This document shows positions 6,519 to 16,117 of a stretch of DNA of 64,000 nt, one piece after another; within the stretch, counting starts at the first letter, position 1; each line of letters starts with the position of its first letter. A program made the translations under genes and the position numbers. The notes below the pieces were generated by a model. The model had not been told where the DNA came from and ran no database searches. It was given only the letters and a program-made list of their open reading frames with translations. The stretch is from assembly GCF_029582805.1 (NCBI RefSeq), contig NZ_JAKKUT010000002.1:1388001-1452000 (forward strand), read 5' to 3'. The DNA is from Candidatus Synechococcus calcipolaris G9. Lineage in GTDB: Bacteria > Cyanobacteriota > Cyanobacteriia > Thermosynechococcales > Thermosynechococcaceae.

Positions 6519-8708
6519 TTAACGATACAGGGTGAACAGTGATCGGAAATCAAAGATCCGCGCCAACATTGACCAAATTGCATCTAAGCCACTCGGAGCC
6601 TTGGGTTTATTCCACCATGTTAGGCCACCGTAGAGCAATTGCACCAATTCTCGGCTGGCCTGATCATCCACTTCTAAAAAGCGTAAAAAGACGTGACACT
6701 GGCCATCAGTGGAACTAGAGCGAACAACCGCCGCTTGAACCTTAAAATTGCGCTCTAAGAACCAGAGTTTCCCTTGATCCTGTTTGCCCACGTAGCGGCC
6801 GGCGGTGAGAGTAAGGGCAGTTCCCGTTTCCGATAGATCCTGGGTATAGCCCCAGTAGGTTTGTCGTCCAATGCGTAGACAGCAGACGGTGCAAATGGGG
6901 AAGCGATCGCTCTGGCGACGTACAGGCTGATCAATGGCTGCTAAGATCGCCACCAAAGCAATCAAGAGATTGTAGGATGTCCATACCAACATCACCTCTA
7001 GACCCGTGCGTTCATACTCACCGGGGGGCCAAATCCCCAACCAGTAGCCTCCATAGCGGAGGAAGATACCGATGATTGAAGCCGCAACAAAAAAGACCCA
7101 GGGCCAGGTATAGGCAAGATTTAGACTTTTGTGATTCATGAGTGCCCCTTTCCGCGTTACCACACTGCCCAGTTTGGCAAAGGGATTTTTGAGAATGGCA
7201 ATTAAATGCTTTATGGCTGGAAAGGCAAAGAGAACTTCGTAGACTTCTCCCCAAAGGCTAAAGAAACGACCTTTGGTTGCCCAGCTAAAGGTGGCAATAT
7301 TGAGAAATGAGTAGGGAACCGCATAGTAGGCATATTCCCAAATGCCCGCAACGGTTAAGGAAACCCCTGTCACCATACTAATTAAGGGGCCAAAAACAAA
7401 GGCTACCCGAATAAAGGAATTGAAATTATAGAGCAGTAGAGACAGGTGGCAACTTTTTTGAAACCAGTTTAGGCGTGACCAAATGGGAATATCCTTACCG
7501 CAGTAATAGAGTTGCATATTCCCCTGAAGCCAACGCAGCCGTTGTTCTAAATAGTCTTGAAAGTTGCGAGGTGATTCCCCCATACTCAGAATTTCATTCA
7601 GGTAAATGAGGCGATACCCGTTGGTCTGCATCCGGGTTCCAGTTTGATAATCCTCCACAATACAGTCGGTGTAGTAGCCGCCACTGGCCTCAATATCTTT
7701 ACGCCGTACCACGTAGGATGTGCCGCAGCAAATAATTGCATTTCCCGCATCTCTGCCCGGCTGAATAAAGCCAAAGAAATATTCCATATCCCCCGGCATC
7801 ATAAAATCAATGCCCAAGTTCTGGGAATGGTAATCAGCATTATAAAAATGTTGGGGAGTCTGCACCATGGAAATATTTGGGTTCTGAAAAAAGCCGACGG
7901 TGCGGACTAAAAAGTTACGAAAGGGGACAAAATCTGAATCAAAAATAGCAATGAGTTCGCCCTGGGTCTGTTTGAGGGCATGGTTAAGATTTCCGGCTTT
8001 ACGGTGTTCATTGTTGGGACGAGTAATATACTTGCATCCTAATTTTTGACTAAGTTTAGCGATTTCGGGGCGGCGGCCATCGTCGAGGACATAAATGGTT
8101 TTGTTGGGGTAGGCCATCGCTTGGCAACCCACAATCGTTCGCCGAACAATGTAGGCAGCTTCGTTATAGGTGGGAATTAAAACATCCACCGTGGGGCAAT
8201 AGTCCCCCGAGAGAACCGCTTCCTGGTAGTAGTTGGCTTCTCGACTACGTTTTACGTCAGTGAGCCAACTGGTTTGAATCAGATACAAGCCATAAATTAA
8301 AAAGTAGAGAACTTCAAGTCCGTAGAAAATACTACTAAAACCGGCACTAAACCAATGGGCAAAGTTGAGGGTAGCCATGCCGCGCCAAAGAATATACCGT
8401 GCCCCTAGGAGAAATACAAACCAACGAACAATGAGCCGAGAAACATTATTGCTGGGGATAAAGTTAAGGGAAATAGCAATGGCGATCGTTGCCACTAGGG
8501 GTATCCAGAGACGTTCACTCTCTGCGTCAAAGTCCAGGAATTTGGGTAGGGGACGTAACTCATTGGGGTTAACTAAATGTACTGGAAAAAGAGTCGGCTG
8601 CCAGACGGTAGCCAGGAAAACCACCACCATGGTAATGATGCTAAAAATAAAAAATCCCCAGGCCCAGGCAGAAACCAGTTGGGGAGGAGATGATGATGGT
8701 TTCGCCAT
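6519..8708 (-). CDS. Cellulose synthase catalytic subunit (GT2, PilZ)
   Basis: A 729-residue inner-membrane BcsA/XcsA-type processive glucosyltransferase polymerising UDP-glucose. Order: N-terminal membrane helices, GT2 domain with DDG at 209-211, DSD at 257-259, the catalytic-base region VEDYQTG near 351-357 and QRLRW at 389-393, then further membrane helices, then a PilZ domain. The PilZ domain keeps both c-di-GMP-binding motifs: R598xxxR602 and D624xSxxG629. So activity is probably switched on by c-di-GMP, as in other BcsA proteins. In Thermosynechococcus the XcsA synthase works with HlyD-like XcsB and TolC-like XcsC rather than BcsB/C. Two HlyD-like genes occur 1.5 and 4.7 kb upstream. 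No bcsB, bcsC or cellulase gene is adjacent. Confidence 0.9.
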   Translation of the reverse strand: MAKPSSSPPQLVSAWAWGFFIFSIITMVVVFLATVWQPTLFPVHLVNPNELRPLPKFLDFDAESERLWIPLVATIAIAISLNFIPSNNVSRLIVRWFVFLLGARYILWRGMATLNFAHWFSAGFSSIFYGLEVLYFLIYGLYLIQTSWLTDVKRSREANYYQEAVLSGDYCPTVDVLIPTYNEAAYIVRRTIVGCQAMAYPNKTIYVLDDGRRPEIAKLSQKLGCKYITRPNNEHRKAGNLNHALKQTQGELIAIFDSDFVPFRNFLVRTVGFFQNPNISMVQTPQHFYNADYHSQNLGIDFMMPGDMEYFFGFIQPGRDAGNAIICCGTSYVVRRKDIEASGGYYTDCIVEDYQTGTRMQTNGYRLIYLNEILSMGESPRNFQDYLEQRLRWLQGNMQLYYCGKDIPIWSRLNWFQKSCHLSLLLYNFNSFIRVAFVFGPLISMVTGVSLTVAGIWEYAYYAVPYSFLNIATFSWATKGRFFSLWGEVYEVLFAFPAIKHLIAILKNPFAKLGSVVTRKGALMNHKSLNLAYTWPWVFFVAASIIGIFLRYGGYWLGIWPPGEYERTGLEVMLVWTSYNLLIALVAILAAIDQPVRRQSDRFPICTVCCLRIGRQTYWGYTQDLSETGTALTLTAGRYVGKQDQGKLWFLERNFKVQAAVVRSSSTDGQCHVFLRFLEVDDQASRELVQLLYGGLTWWNKPKAPSGLDAIWSMLARIFDFRSLFTLYR

Positions 8709-8724
8709 TGATCATTCCAGTTAC

Positions 8725-10119
8725 TTATAGTTGCAATAACCAGCGGGCAAAGCTTAAATAAATAGCTACCCCCAACACATCCACCGCCGTTGTAATAAAT
8801 GGGGCAGACATTAGGGCAGGGTCAAATTTCATTAGATTAAAGAGAAATGGTAAACTGGAACCCGCCACCGCAGCTAAAACAGCGATCGCAAACAAGCTGC
8901 CACCCACCGCAATGGACACTAACCAGTCCCCTTGTAAGAGATAGGCCCAGAGGGTGACAACAACGCCCAGGGCTGCCCCCAATAAAATGCCGGCCATGGC
9001 TTCCCGCCCAATAATCCGCCAGACTTGGGCCCCACGAATGTCTTCCGTACTCAGACCCCGAATTACCACCGTTGACGATTGGGCCCCCACATTACCGCCG
9101 GTATCAATCAATAGGGGAATAAAGGCGGCCAACGTCACCACTTGCTCTAACACATCTTCTTGGGCCCGGATCACCCCCGTGGTCAAGGTGTTGGTCAATA
9201 GAAGTACCGAGAGCCACACCACCCGCTTCCGGGCAACGGTAAATAAATTGGTACGAAAATAACCATCGCCACCGGACTGCACACCCCCTAGGGCATAAAT
9301 ATCTTCCGTGGCCTCATCTTCGAGGATGTCGATCACGTCATCAACGGTGACAATGCCCACGAGGCGTTGCTCGGAATCAACGACGGGAACGGAGAGAAAG
9401 TCATAGTGTTGGATGGTGCGGGCCACTTCCTCTTGGTCGGTGTCCGTATGCACCCAAATTACCTCCCGGGTCATGATGTCGCGAATGATGTCGGTGGGCT
9501 GGGCAACCAGTAAATTTCGTAGGGATAGGGTGCCGGATAGGTGGCGGGAGGCATCGGTGACGTAGAGGGTATAGATTGTTTCAATGGTAGTGGCAATCTG
9601 CCGAATCCGATCCAGGGCTTGGGCAACGGTCATCTCTTCCTTGAGGGAGACGTACTCCGGTGTCATAATCCGACCGGCAGTTTGAGATTTATACCCCAAG
9701 AGCAGGGCCGTTGCTTCCCGTTCCTGGGCACTCAGATGCTGCAAAAGCCGCCGCACAATTTTAGCGGGTAGTTCATCGAGGAGGCGCACCCGATCGTCGG
9801 GGGAAATGTGATCGAAAATTTCTAAAACATCGGGATGCTTAAAATCCTCTAGAAGAGCTTCTTGGACAGAGGGGTCAAGGTGTTCGTAAACATCGATGGC
9901 CTTGTCTTTTGGAAGGAGGCGAAACCCCACCACCTGTAATCGAGTGGGTAAGGACTCAATCACATCGGCAATATCCGCAGGCTGAACCGGAATCAGAATT
10001 GCCTTGGCGGCTTCGTAGTTAGATTGGGCTAAAAGGGCCTGTAATTGCGATCGCACCAGTTCTTGTAACTCTTCGCGATCGGGATTTAGGACACGGGTGG
10101 TCGAGGCATCCTCAAGCAT
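8725..10119 (-). CDS. mgtE: Magnesium transporter MgtE
   Basis: A 464-residue Mg2+ channel. The order is the classical one: an N-terminal superhelical MgtE_N domain (about residues 25-140, with LPKDKAIDVYEHLDPSVQEALLE), two CBS domains (about 145-270, IMTPEYVSLKEEMTVAQAL and DIMTREVIWVHTDTD), an acidic linker DILEDEATEDIYALGG, and five C-terminal membrane helices. The pore signature region PLLIDTGGNVGAQSS is present. In known MgtE, Mg2+ binding between the N and CBS domains closes the pore. The gene is 17 bases upstream of the cellulose synthase gene on the same strand, so the two may share a transcript; a functional link is not obvious. Confidence 0.95.
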   Translation of the reverse strand: MLEDASTTRVLNPDREELQELVRSQLQALLAQSNYEAAKAILIPVQPADIADVIESLPTRLQVVGFRLLPKDKAIDVYEHLDPSVQEALLEDFKHPDVLEIFDHISPDDRVRLLDELPAKIVRRLLQHLSAQEREATALLLGYKSQTAGRIMTPEYVSLKEEMTVAQALDRIRQIATTIETIYTLYVTDASRHLSGTLSLRNLLVAQPTDIIRDIMTREVIWVHTDTDQEEVARTIQHYDFLSVPVVDSEQRLVGIVTVDDVIDILEDEATEDIYALGGVQSGGDGYFRTNLFTVARKRVVWLSVLLLTNTLTTGVIRAQEDVLEQVVTLAAFIPLLIDTGGNVGAQSSTVVIRGLSTEDIRGAQVWRIIGREAMAGILLGAALGVVVTLWAYLLQGDWLVSIAVGGSLFAIAVLAAVAGSSLPFLFNLMKFDPALMSAPFITTAVDVLGVAIYLSFARWLLQL

Positions 10120-10215
10120 AGGCGCACCGTAACGGATGAATGATGGGGACTAGCACCCTCAGCTTACCAGCAGGTTGAATATCCGCAAAGAATGGTTGAA
10201 AAATTTTTATCGGTT

Positions 10216-11568
10216 TTATCGACGGATATCAAACGTGACTTGGCCGGTATAGCCCACATAACAAAAGGCGTTTTTGTTAACTGATTCCCCAGGATCAAAT
10301 TCAACTCGGATTTGACTTTGACGTGGGTAGTTTTCAGGAATAGGTAGGGCTTGAGCTTCCCCAGGGGTGAGGCGACCTAGACCAGAGCGAATGTGGCTAA
10401 CGGTTCCCCGGAAATGTTGTCGATTCCCACCACCGTAGAGTTCAATGGTGGCTTTGGTTCCTGGTGCTAGTAATTTGATGTATTTCTCATCCACAAAGAC
10501 ATCGACCCAGCGGCGATCGCAATCTAGGACTTGCATAATTGGCTCACCCTGTTGGATGAACATACCGTTGCGGGCATTCGCCTCCCAAACAACCCCGGAG
10601 ACGGGAGAATCAACCAAGGAGGTTTGTTGCTGCTGAAGTTCTTTTTCAGCCTGCAAAAGGCGGGTTTGTTGGGCCGCAATGGCTTCCTCGATACCGGCAA
10701 TAACCGCTTCCTGTGCCCCAATTTGCATTTGTAATTCCTGTAGACGTAAGCGGGGATCATAGTTGCTGCGGGTATTCCGTAGGGTTAGTCCCCTTTGGGC
10801 AGCCTTGACTTCTGTTTTCAGGGCTTCCACCTTGCGGGCCAGGGAGTCCACAATGCGCTGCTGACTTCTGACTTGGGCCTGGCTTTGCTGAAGTTCGGTG
10901 AGGGCAGCATCAGCTTGGGCTTGGCTGACAACCCCTTGGGCGGCAAGGGAAGAAAAACGCTTGTTATTAATGGTAGCCAGACGTTGACGGGCTTGGGCAT
11001 CTTCTAGCTTAGCCCGGGCTGATTGTAATTCTGCTTGGGCGGCGGCCACTTGGAGATTGCTTTCGATAATCTCAAGGTTACGTTGATTTTCAGCATCTCC
11101 CTGGGCCGAGGCTAGTACCCCTTGTAACTGTTGTAGTTTCGCCTGGGCTGCGGCAAGTTCTCCCCGTTGCCGTGCGATCTCCGATTCAATGGTTTGGGGG
11201 GTTTCTTCACTGGCACGATCATTCTCAATGACCGCTAAAGGGCCATCCTCGGGATCAATAAAATCGCCAACTCTTGTAATGAGATCAACAATGGTGCCAT
11301 TTTCCGGGGCCCGCAGCGTTACGAGAACACCATTTACCACCGCATCCCGGCTGCGAACCACTGTCAGATGACGATGAAAAAAATCAGCCGTAAAGGCTAA
11401 AACCCCGATGCTGGCTGCCACGACAACCAAATTTGCCGCCACGGATCGCTTGACCCGTACTCGCTGCGGCTCAACACTGTTAGGTTCAAGGCGTTCTTGG
11501 GTTGTACTGGAAGTTGGCAGGTTTTTGGGTGAAGACATCGGCAGGGAATCGAGTTTTTGGGTTTTCAC
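10216..11568 (-). CDS. HlyD-family membrane-fusion protein
   Basis: About 450 residues. One N-terminal membrane helix (VAANLVVVAASIGVLAF) is followed by a split biotinyl-lipoyl domain, a long coiled-coil hairpin rich in Gln/Ala/Leu (about residues 120-320), and a beta-barrel domain with VDVFVDEKYIKLLAPGTKA. This is the periplasmic adaptor of a tripartite exporter. The GTG at 11568 is chosen because AGGAG (11579-11583, complement) lies ten bases upstream; ATG at 11538 and the longer frame from 11622 are alternatives. A CRP-type box lies about 100 bp upstream. Position near the cellulose synthase suggests the XcsB-like adaptor role proposed in Thermosynechococcus; this is inference, since HlyD proteins also serve multidrug and protein exporters. 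Confidence 0.82.
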   Translation of the reverse strand: MKTQKLDSLPMSSPKNLPTSSTTQERLEPNSVEPQRVRVKRSVAANLVVVAASIGVLAFTADFFHRHLTVVRSRDAVVNGVLVTLRAPENGTIVDLITRVGDFIDPEDGPLAVIENDRASEETPQTIESEIARQRGELAAAQAKLQQLQGVLASAQGDAENQRNLEIIESNLQVAAAQAELQSARAKLEDAQARQRLATINNKRFSSLAAQGVVSQAQADAALTELQQSQAQVRSQQRIVDSLARKVEALKTEVKAAQRGLTLRNTRSNYDPRLRLQELQMQIGAQEAVIAGIEEAIAAQQTRLLQAEKELQQQQTSLVDSPVSGVVWEANARNGMFIQQGEPIMQVLDCDRRWVDVFVDEKYIKLLAPGTKATIELYGGGNRQHFRGTVSHIRSGLGRLTPGEAQALPIPENYPRQSQIRVEFDPGESVNKNAFCYVGYTGQVTFDIRR

Positions 11569-11810
11569 AATGTATAAACTCCTGACTTCATAGCCTAGGA
11601 AGATGACTGAGTAAGGAACCATCTATCTAGGACATTCGTCGCTTGCTTCCTATTTCGAGAATACCTGTGATTATTGTCACAGCACATCTGTATATTTACG
11701 GACATCGCGATCGCCTAGATAGATACATCTGCTCACAAGCGTGACTTAAAAGATCACACATAATGCTTGCCATGGGGTTTGCCGTGGCAGTCGTCAATCA
11801 AGGCCTAACT
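11569..11810. other. Intergenic region between amt and hlyD-like gene
   Basis: This gap holds the Shine-Dalgarno sequence and likely promoter of the HlyD-type gene. It contains the CRP-type palindrome at 11666-11681. Near the amt stop, 11768-11792 can form an imperfect stem (complement strand TGCCACGG pairing with CCATGGCA) without a following T-run, perhaps a weak terminator for amt. No RNA gene is seen. Confidence 0.4.
11666..11681. promoter_or_regulatory. CRP/SyCRP1-type binding site
   Basis: TGTGATTATTGTCACA matches TGTGA-N6-TCACA perfectly, the consensus bound by E. coli CRP and by cyanobacterial SyCRP1. It is intergenic and 98 bp upstream of the chosen start of the HlyD-type gene, a usual activator distance. 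It implies cAMP control of this exporter gene. Confidence 0.72.
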
Positions 11811-13313
11811 TTAACGCCCTGTGGTCATCCGCTTCAGAATATCCACAAAGCCCTTAACCTCATCCCGGAACATAAAGCCGGAGTAGGCTTCCATGCCATG
11901 TTCCCCTAAATCTAGGCCTTCCACCTCTTCCTCTGGGGAAACACGAATACCGATGGTGGAATTTAGGACAATCCAAACAATGGTACTAAACAGTACCGTA
12001 AAGCCACCAATGGCTAAAATACCCACGATTTGATACCAGAGTTGCTCAATGCCACCGCCGAGAAGTAACCCCCGCAAGGGGCCGGCCCCTTCACCGTAGA
12101 ATCGACCGGGGCCATCGGCAAACAAACCCACCGCCAGGGTGCCCCAAACACCATTGACAAGGTGAACCGAAATGGCCCCCACGGGGTCATCAATTTTGAG
12201 ACCATCAACAAAGATGACAGAGAAAACAATAATCACCCCGGCGATCGCCCCAATGAGGACGGAACTTTCGACACTAACGTAGGCACAGGGGGCCGTAATC
12301 GCCACGAGACCCGCCAGAACACCATTGATAATCATGGAGAGATCGGGTTTGGTGAAATAGAGGGTGGAAACCACCGTTGCCGTCACCGCACCAAAAGCGG
12401 CAGCCATATTGGTCGTCAGCGTAATGTGGGCGATCGCCATCGGATCCGCTTCCATGGTGGAGCCAGGATTAAAACCAAACCATCCCAGCCAAAGAATCAA
12501 ACAACCGAGGGTGGCGATCGCAAAGTTATGGCCAGGAATCGCCATCGCCGAGCCATCTTCCATAAAGCGTCCCATCCGGGGCCCTAATAAGGCCGCCCCC
12601 ATTAACGCCGCCCAGCCACCGACGGAATGCACCACCGTTGAGCCGGCAAAATCCCAAAAACCTAACTCAGCTAACCAGCCCCCACCCCAGACCCAATGCC
12701 CCGTCATCGGATAGGAAATACCAATCAAACACAAGCTAAAAAGGAAAAACGCATAAAACTTAATCCGCTCGGCCACGGCCCCAGAAACAATGGTGGCAGC
12801 GGTTCCGGCAAATACGAGCTGAAAGAAAAACTTGGCCGCAAGGGGCACAGCCGCCCAACTAATGGAGGTATAGACACCCACATAGTTATCGTCGGTGGCA
12901 GGGCTATTGTCAGCACCCGCCAGGAAAAAGCCACTGTAGCCCAAAAATCCATTCCCATCCCCAAACATGATGGCAAACCCGAGGATCCAAAAAGCAATGG
13001 AGGATAGGGCAAAGACAATCAGGTTTTTGGAGAGGAGATTGACGGCATTCTTGGAGCGGCAAAATCCCGTTTCCAGCATACAAAAGCCCGCATTCATAAA
13101 GAATACCAAGGCTCCGGCATAGAGAACCCATAGGGTGTTGAGGGCAACCTGTAAGTCCTCGGATATATCTTGAGCCGGGGCCTCTTGAGCAAGTACTGCC
13201 GTTCCCGACATCAACAAAATAATAGCCGCTAACCCGGCGATCGTTCGCAATCGCGGCGGTTGAGATAAAAAGCGTAGGGGAGAATACATGGGGGAACGAT
13301 GATGACGGGGCAC
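11811..13313 (-). CDS. amt: Ammonium transporter (Amt family)
   Basis: A 500-residue Amt/Mep/Rh channel. It has an N-terminal signal-like hydrophobic stretch ([22 protein letters not shown]), then eleven predicted membrane helices. Conserved features are [37 protein letters not shown] with the first pore His, and [17 protein letters not shown] with the second. The long loop [13 protein letters not shown] and the cytoplasmic tail are those of cyanobacterial Amt1. The GTG at 13313 is preferred because AAGAGG precedes it by about eight bases; ATG at 13289 is an alternative. A perfect NtcA box lies upstream, indicating induction under nitrogen limitation. It lies between two HlyD-type genes on the same strand. 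Confidence 0.95.
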   Translation of the reverse strand: MPRHHRSPMYSPLRFLSQPPRLRTIAGLAAIILLMSGTAVLAQEAPAQDISEDLQVALNTLWVLYAGALVFFMNAGFCMLETGFCRSKNAVNLLSKNLIVFALSSIAFWILGFAIMFGDGNGFLGYSGFFLAGADNSPATDDNYVGVYTSISWAAVPLAAKFFFQLVFAGTAATIVSGAVAERIKFYAFFLFSLCLIGISYPMTGHWVWGGGWLAELGFWDFAGSTVVHSVGGWAALMGAALLGPRMGRFMEDGSAMAIPGHNFAIATLGCLILWLGWFGFNPGSTMEADPMAIAHITLTTNMAAAFGAVTATVVSTLYFTKPDLSMIINGVLAGLVAITAPCAYVSVESSVLIGAIAGVIIVFSVIFVDGLKIDDPVGAISVHLVNGVWGTLAVGLFADGPGRFYGEGAGPLRGLLLGGGIEQLWYQIVGILAIGGFTVLFSTIVWIVLNSTIGIRVSPEEEVEGLDLGEHGMEAYSGFMFRDEVKGFVDILKRMTTGR

Positions 13314-13371
13314 TATATCTTACCTCTTAAGCGTCTTGAGCCATCATCACAAAATCAGCTTAAAAAGATGT

Positions 13372-13385
13372 GTATCAATCACTAC
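13372..13385 (-). promoter_or_regulatory. NtcA-binding site upstream of amt
   Basis: On the minus strand the sequence is GTAGTGATTGATAC, a perfect GTA-N8-TAC box, 59 bp upstream of the chosen amt start. NtcA is the global nitrogen regulator of cyanobacteria and activates amt genes. A canonical TANNNT -10 element at the usual spacing is not clear; GATGAT is the nearest candidate. Confidence 0.8.
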
Positions 13386-13450
13386 GAAACTAGAACCTAA
13401 GGCTGCCACCACCTACTGAAATAGCAATTACAAGGGAACCCAGGCTAAAT

Positions 13451-14713
13451 TTATTCAAATATCACCTCCACACTCTTGCCCACACCACAAAAACTTTCGG
13501 CGGTTAATTCTTCAGGAACTTGATTAAAACTAACCTGAACTTCTAACTCATTTCGCACCAGATCCGGCGGCGGTACGGCCACATCTTCCCCAGCAACTAC
13601 TTTCCCGGGGCCGCCACGAATAGAACGAACCTGCCCCGAAAATGAACGATTACTGCCATCTAAGAGGCGAATACTGGTGGGCTGACCCATCTCTAAACGG
13701 CTACTATCCCGCTCAGATACGAGGGCTGACACCCAACTATCTTGACAATCAATCACCTTGACAATCGGATCACCAGCGGCTAGGGCAATCCCTAGGGGGC
13801 CCGATTTATTGGCGATCGACCAAATCACACTCATCACGGGGATATTTATCGGGGCATACTGTTGCAGGGCAATTTGAGCATCAATATTTTCGATTTCCAG
13901 TTCCAGTTCTTTTATCAGAACCTCTGCCTCCTGCAACTCTAGTTCCAGGTCGATAATTTCTGTTTGCAAATCCAAAAGACGAATATCGGGAAAACTAAAG
14001 GTGCGGGCGGAGCTAAGTTGCAATCCTTCCCGGGAGGCGGCAAGGGCGGTCTGCTGTTGTTGGAGTTCCGCTTGCTTACTGGCCACAAATTCCTGGGCTT
14101 CTTTAGCCTTAGAGGCGGCCCCTTCTGCCAACTGGCGGGATACGGCCCCCGATTCCACTAAACTGGCATACCGTTCCGCATCAATTTCGGCAAAGGCGAG
14201 GTTTTCTTGGGCTTGACGCAGTTCCTTGAGGGTACGATTGGCGGCTTCTTGATGGTATCTAACCTCTAGGGCCAGTTGACTATTGGCCTGGGCCAGTAAC
14301 ACCGACTGCTGATTTTCGCGGCTGGCAATTTTACGGGCGATCCCTTGGCGTTGGGTTCGGGCCAAACTGAGGCGATTTTCTAAATTTTGGCGATCGGTTT
14401 CTAGCTCTGGATTGCGGATATTTTCAATCTGACCAATGGTTTGGCCTTCCATCACCCCTAAGCCGGGCTGCAAATCCATGAGGGTTAAGGTTCCCGGGAT
14501 GGGGGCATAAAGATTGATCACGGTGGCATTAATATAGCCCACCCGACTCACCACATTGCGCCGCTGCCACCAAAGGGTATAAATAGCCAATCCAATTAAG
14601 CTAAGACCTAAGCCGACTCGAACCCAGCGAAAGGCCTGCCGTCGCAACTTTGCATCCTTGGGTTTAGTTGTTGTTAAAGACTCGGCGGGGGAAAGGGAAG
14701 ATGAAGCGATCAT
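13451..14713 (-). CDS. Second HlyD-family membrane-fusion protein
   Basis: About 420 residues. An N-terminal membrane helix (LGLSLIGLAIYTLWW) is followed by a lipoyl half-domain (APIPGTLTLMDLQPGLGVMEGQ), a coiled-coil hairpin of alternating Glu, Gln, Ala and Leu (about residues 95-285), a second lipoyl half and a beta barrel ending VSFNQVPEELTAESFCGVGKSVEVIFE. It is a diverged paralogue of the HlyD protein encoded downstream of amt: both contain ATIELYGG/TSIRLLDG-type barrels followed by RSIRGGPGKVV or HIRSGLGRL. ATG at 14713 is chosen over an upstream in-frame TTG. The transport partner is unknown. Confidence 0.8.
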   Translation of the reverse strand: MIASSSLSPAESLTTTKPKDAKLRRQAFRWVRVGLGLSLIGLAIYTLWWQRRNVVSRVGYINATVINLYAPIPGTLTLMDLQPGLGVMEGQTIGQIENIRNPELETDRQNLENRLSLARTQRQGIARKIASRENQQSVLLAQANSQLALEVRYHQEAANRTLKELRQAQENLAFAEIDAERYASLVESGAVSRQLAEGAASKAKEAQEFVASKQAELQQQQTALAASREGLQLSSARTFSFPDIRLLDLQTEIIDLELELQEAEVLIKELELEIENIDAQIALQQYAPINIPVMSVIWSIANKSGPLGIALAAGDPIVKVIDCQDSWVSALVSERDSSRLEMGQPTSIRLLDGSNRSFSGQVRSIRGGPGKVVAGEDVAVPPPDLVRNELEVQVSFNQVPEELTAESFCGVGKSVEVIFE

Positions 14714-14860
14714 ACACAAAATTTAGGCACAACAGGATTTATAAGCTTCAAGGGTACAGGGATTTTAAATGTGCGTCAATTCAAAAAAAGCGTTTGTCCT
14801 ACCTAATTTCACCCATTTCCGCTTAATTTCACTGTCCCCTTTTTCGAGACAAGGTCAACC

Positions 14861-15997
14861 TTAGCGTTGATCAATGGGCACATAGGTTTGACCATGATTG
14901 CCCGCGTAAATTTGGGTGGGACGATAGATGCGATTGGCTTCCAATTGTTCTTTCCAGTGGGCTAACCAACCCGCCACCCGGGCGATCGCAAACACGGGGG
15001 TAAATAAATCACTGGGAATGCCTAGGCGACGGTAAACCAAGCCAGAATAGAAATCAACATTGGGATAAATGCCCTTATGGCCCAGTTCATCACTGACCAC
15101 CTTTTCCAGTTCTAGGGCAATATCGTAGTAGAGATCGCCACCAAACTTATCAAAGAGTTGCTCCGCCAGTTTTTGTAAAATCGTTGCTCGCGGATCCTTC
15201 ACCTTGTAGACCCGGTGGCCAAAACCAGCAATCTTGGATTTATGCTGCAAGGATGTTTCCACGAATTCCCGCACCTTATCCACCGTGCCAATGGTTTCTA
15301 ACATATTGATCACATCTTCATTGGCTCCACCATGGAGTGGCCCGGCCAAGGTTCCCACCGCTGAAGCAACCACCGCATAGGGATCCGTCAATGTTGAAGC
15401 CGTTACCCGCGCCGAAAATGTGGAGGCATTCATCGTATGTTCGGCATGGAGGGTCAAGCAGGTATCAAACACCCGGGCGGCAAAGGGATCTGGCTTTTGT
15501 TCATTCAGCATATAGAGAAAATTGGCCGCATAGTCCAAATCATCACAGGGCATGACCGGATCATTTCCCTTGCGAATCAGTTGGAAGGCTGCCACCATTG
15601 TCGGAATTTTGGCCAGAAGTCGTACTACCGCCGCTCGAATATAGTCAGGATCATCCAAGGCCCGCCGGGAGTAAAAGAGGCCCAGGGCTGCGGCTGAGGC
15701 TTGGAGGGCATCCATGGGGTGGCCACTTTCGGGAAAGCATTTCATCATATCCCGGATGCGATACTTCACCCGCCGATGGTAGGTAATGTCATGCTTAAAG
15801 GCCGCCAGTTCGTCAGCGGTGGGCCAGGTTCCCCAAATTAGCAGGTACGTCGTTTCTAGGAAAGAGCTTTTTTCCGCCAGTTCATCAATGGCAACGCCGC
15901 GATATTCCAGCACCCCCGCCACGCCATCAACATAACTAATGGCAGAATGGGCAGCGGGTATCCCGTCAAGACCGGGGCTAAAATCGCAAACAACCAT
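14861..15997 (-). CDS. gltA: Citrate synthase
   Basis: A 378-residue citrate synthase, which condenses oxaloacetate and acetyl-CoA to start the oxidative branch toward 2-oxoglutarate. It begins with the short-form opening PGLDGIPAAHSAISYVDG. Catalytic regions seen are LHAEHTMNASTFSARV (His), PLHGGANEDVINML (His) and GFGHRVYKVKDPRATIL, with the active Asp in NVDFYSGLVYR. The length matches the Gram-positive/archaeal-like short type found in cyanobacteria. It stands alone on the minus strand. In cyanobacteria it feeds 2-oxoglutarate for ammonium assimilation, consistent with the nearby amt gene. Confidence 0.96.
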   Translation of the reverse strand: MVVCDFSPGLDGIPAAHSAISYVDGVAGVLEYRGVAIDELAEKSSFLETTYLLIWGTWPTADELAAFKHDITYHRRVKYRIRDMMKCFPESGHPMDALQASAAALGLFYSRRALDDPDYIRAAVVRLLAKIPTMVAAFQLIRKGNDPVMPCDDLDYAANFLYMLNEQKPDPFAARVFDTCLTLHAEHTMNASTFSARVTASTLTDPYAVVASAVGTLAGPLHGGANEDVINMLETIGTVDKVREFVETSLQHKSKIAGFGHRVYKVKDPRATILQKLAEQLFDKFGGDLYYDIALELEKVVSDELGHKGIYPNVDFYSGLVYRRLGIPSDLFTPVFAIARVAGWLAHWKEQLEANRIYRPTQIYAGNHGQTYVPIDQR

Positions 15998-16117
15998 TGA
16001 GTTCTCCCTATACTGGATGCGAATAGAAATGGTTAAACCGTAAAAATCTACATGAAACGTGTGTATAAATTCTAGAGCAGATGTTGCCCTTTGCTTTGTA
16101 TGTTTTGCTGCACTCTT

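Noticed and set aside
11768-11792. amt terminator
   Set aside because: Imperfect stem and no T-run; kept only as a note in the intergenic entry.
12162-13007. Plus-strand open frames over amt
   Set aside because: They are shadows of amt with biased composition and no start signals or motifs.
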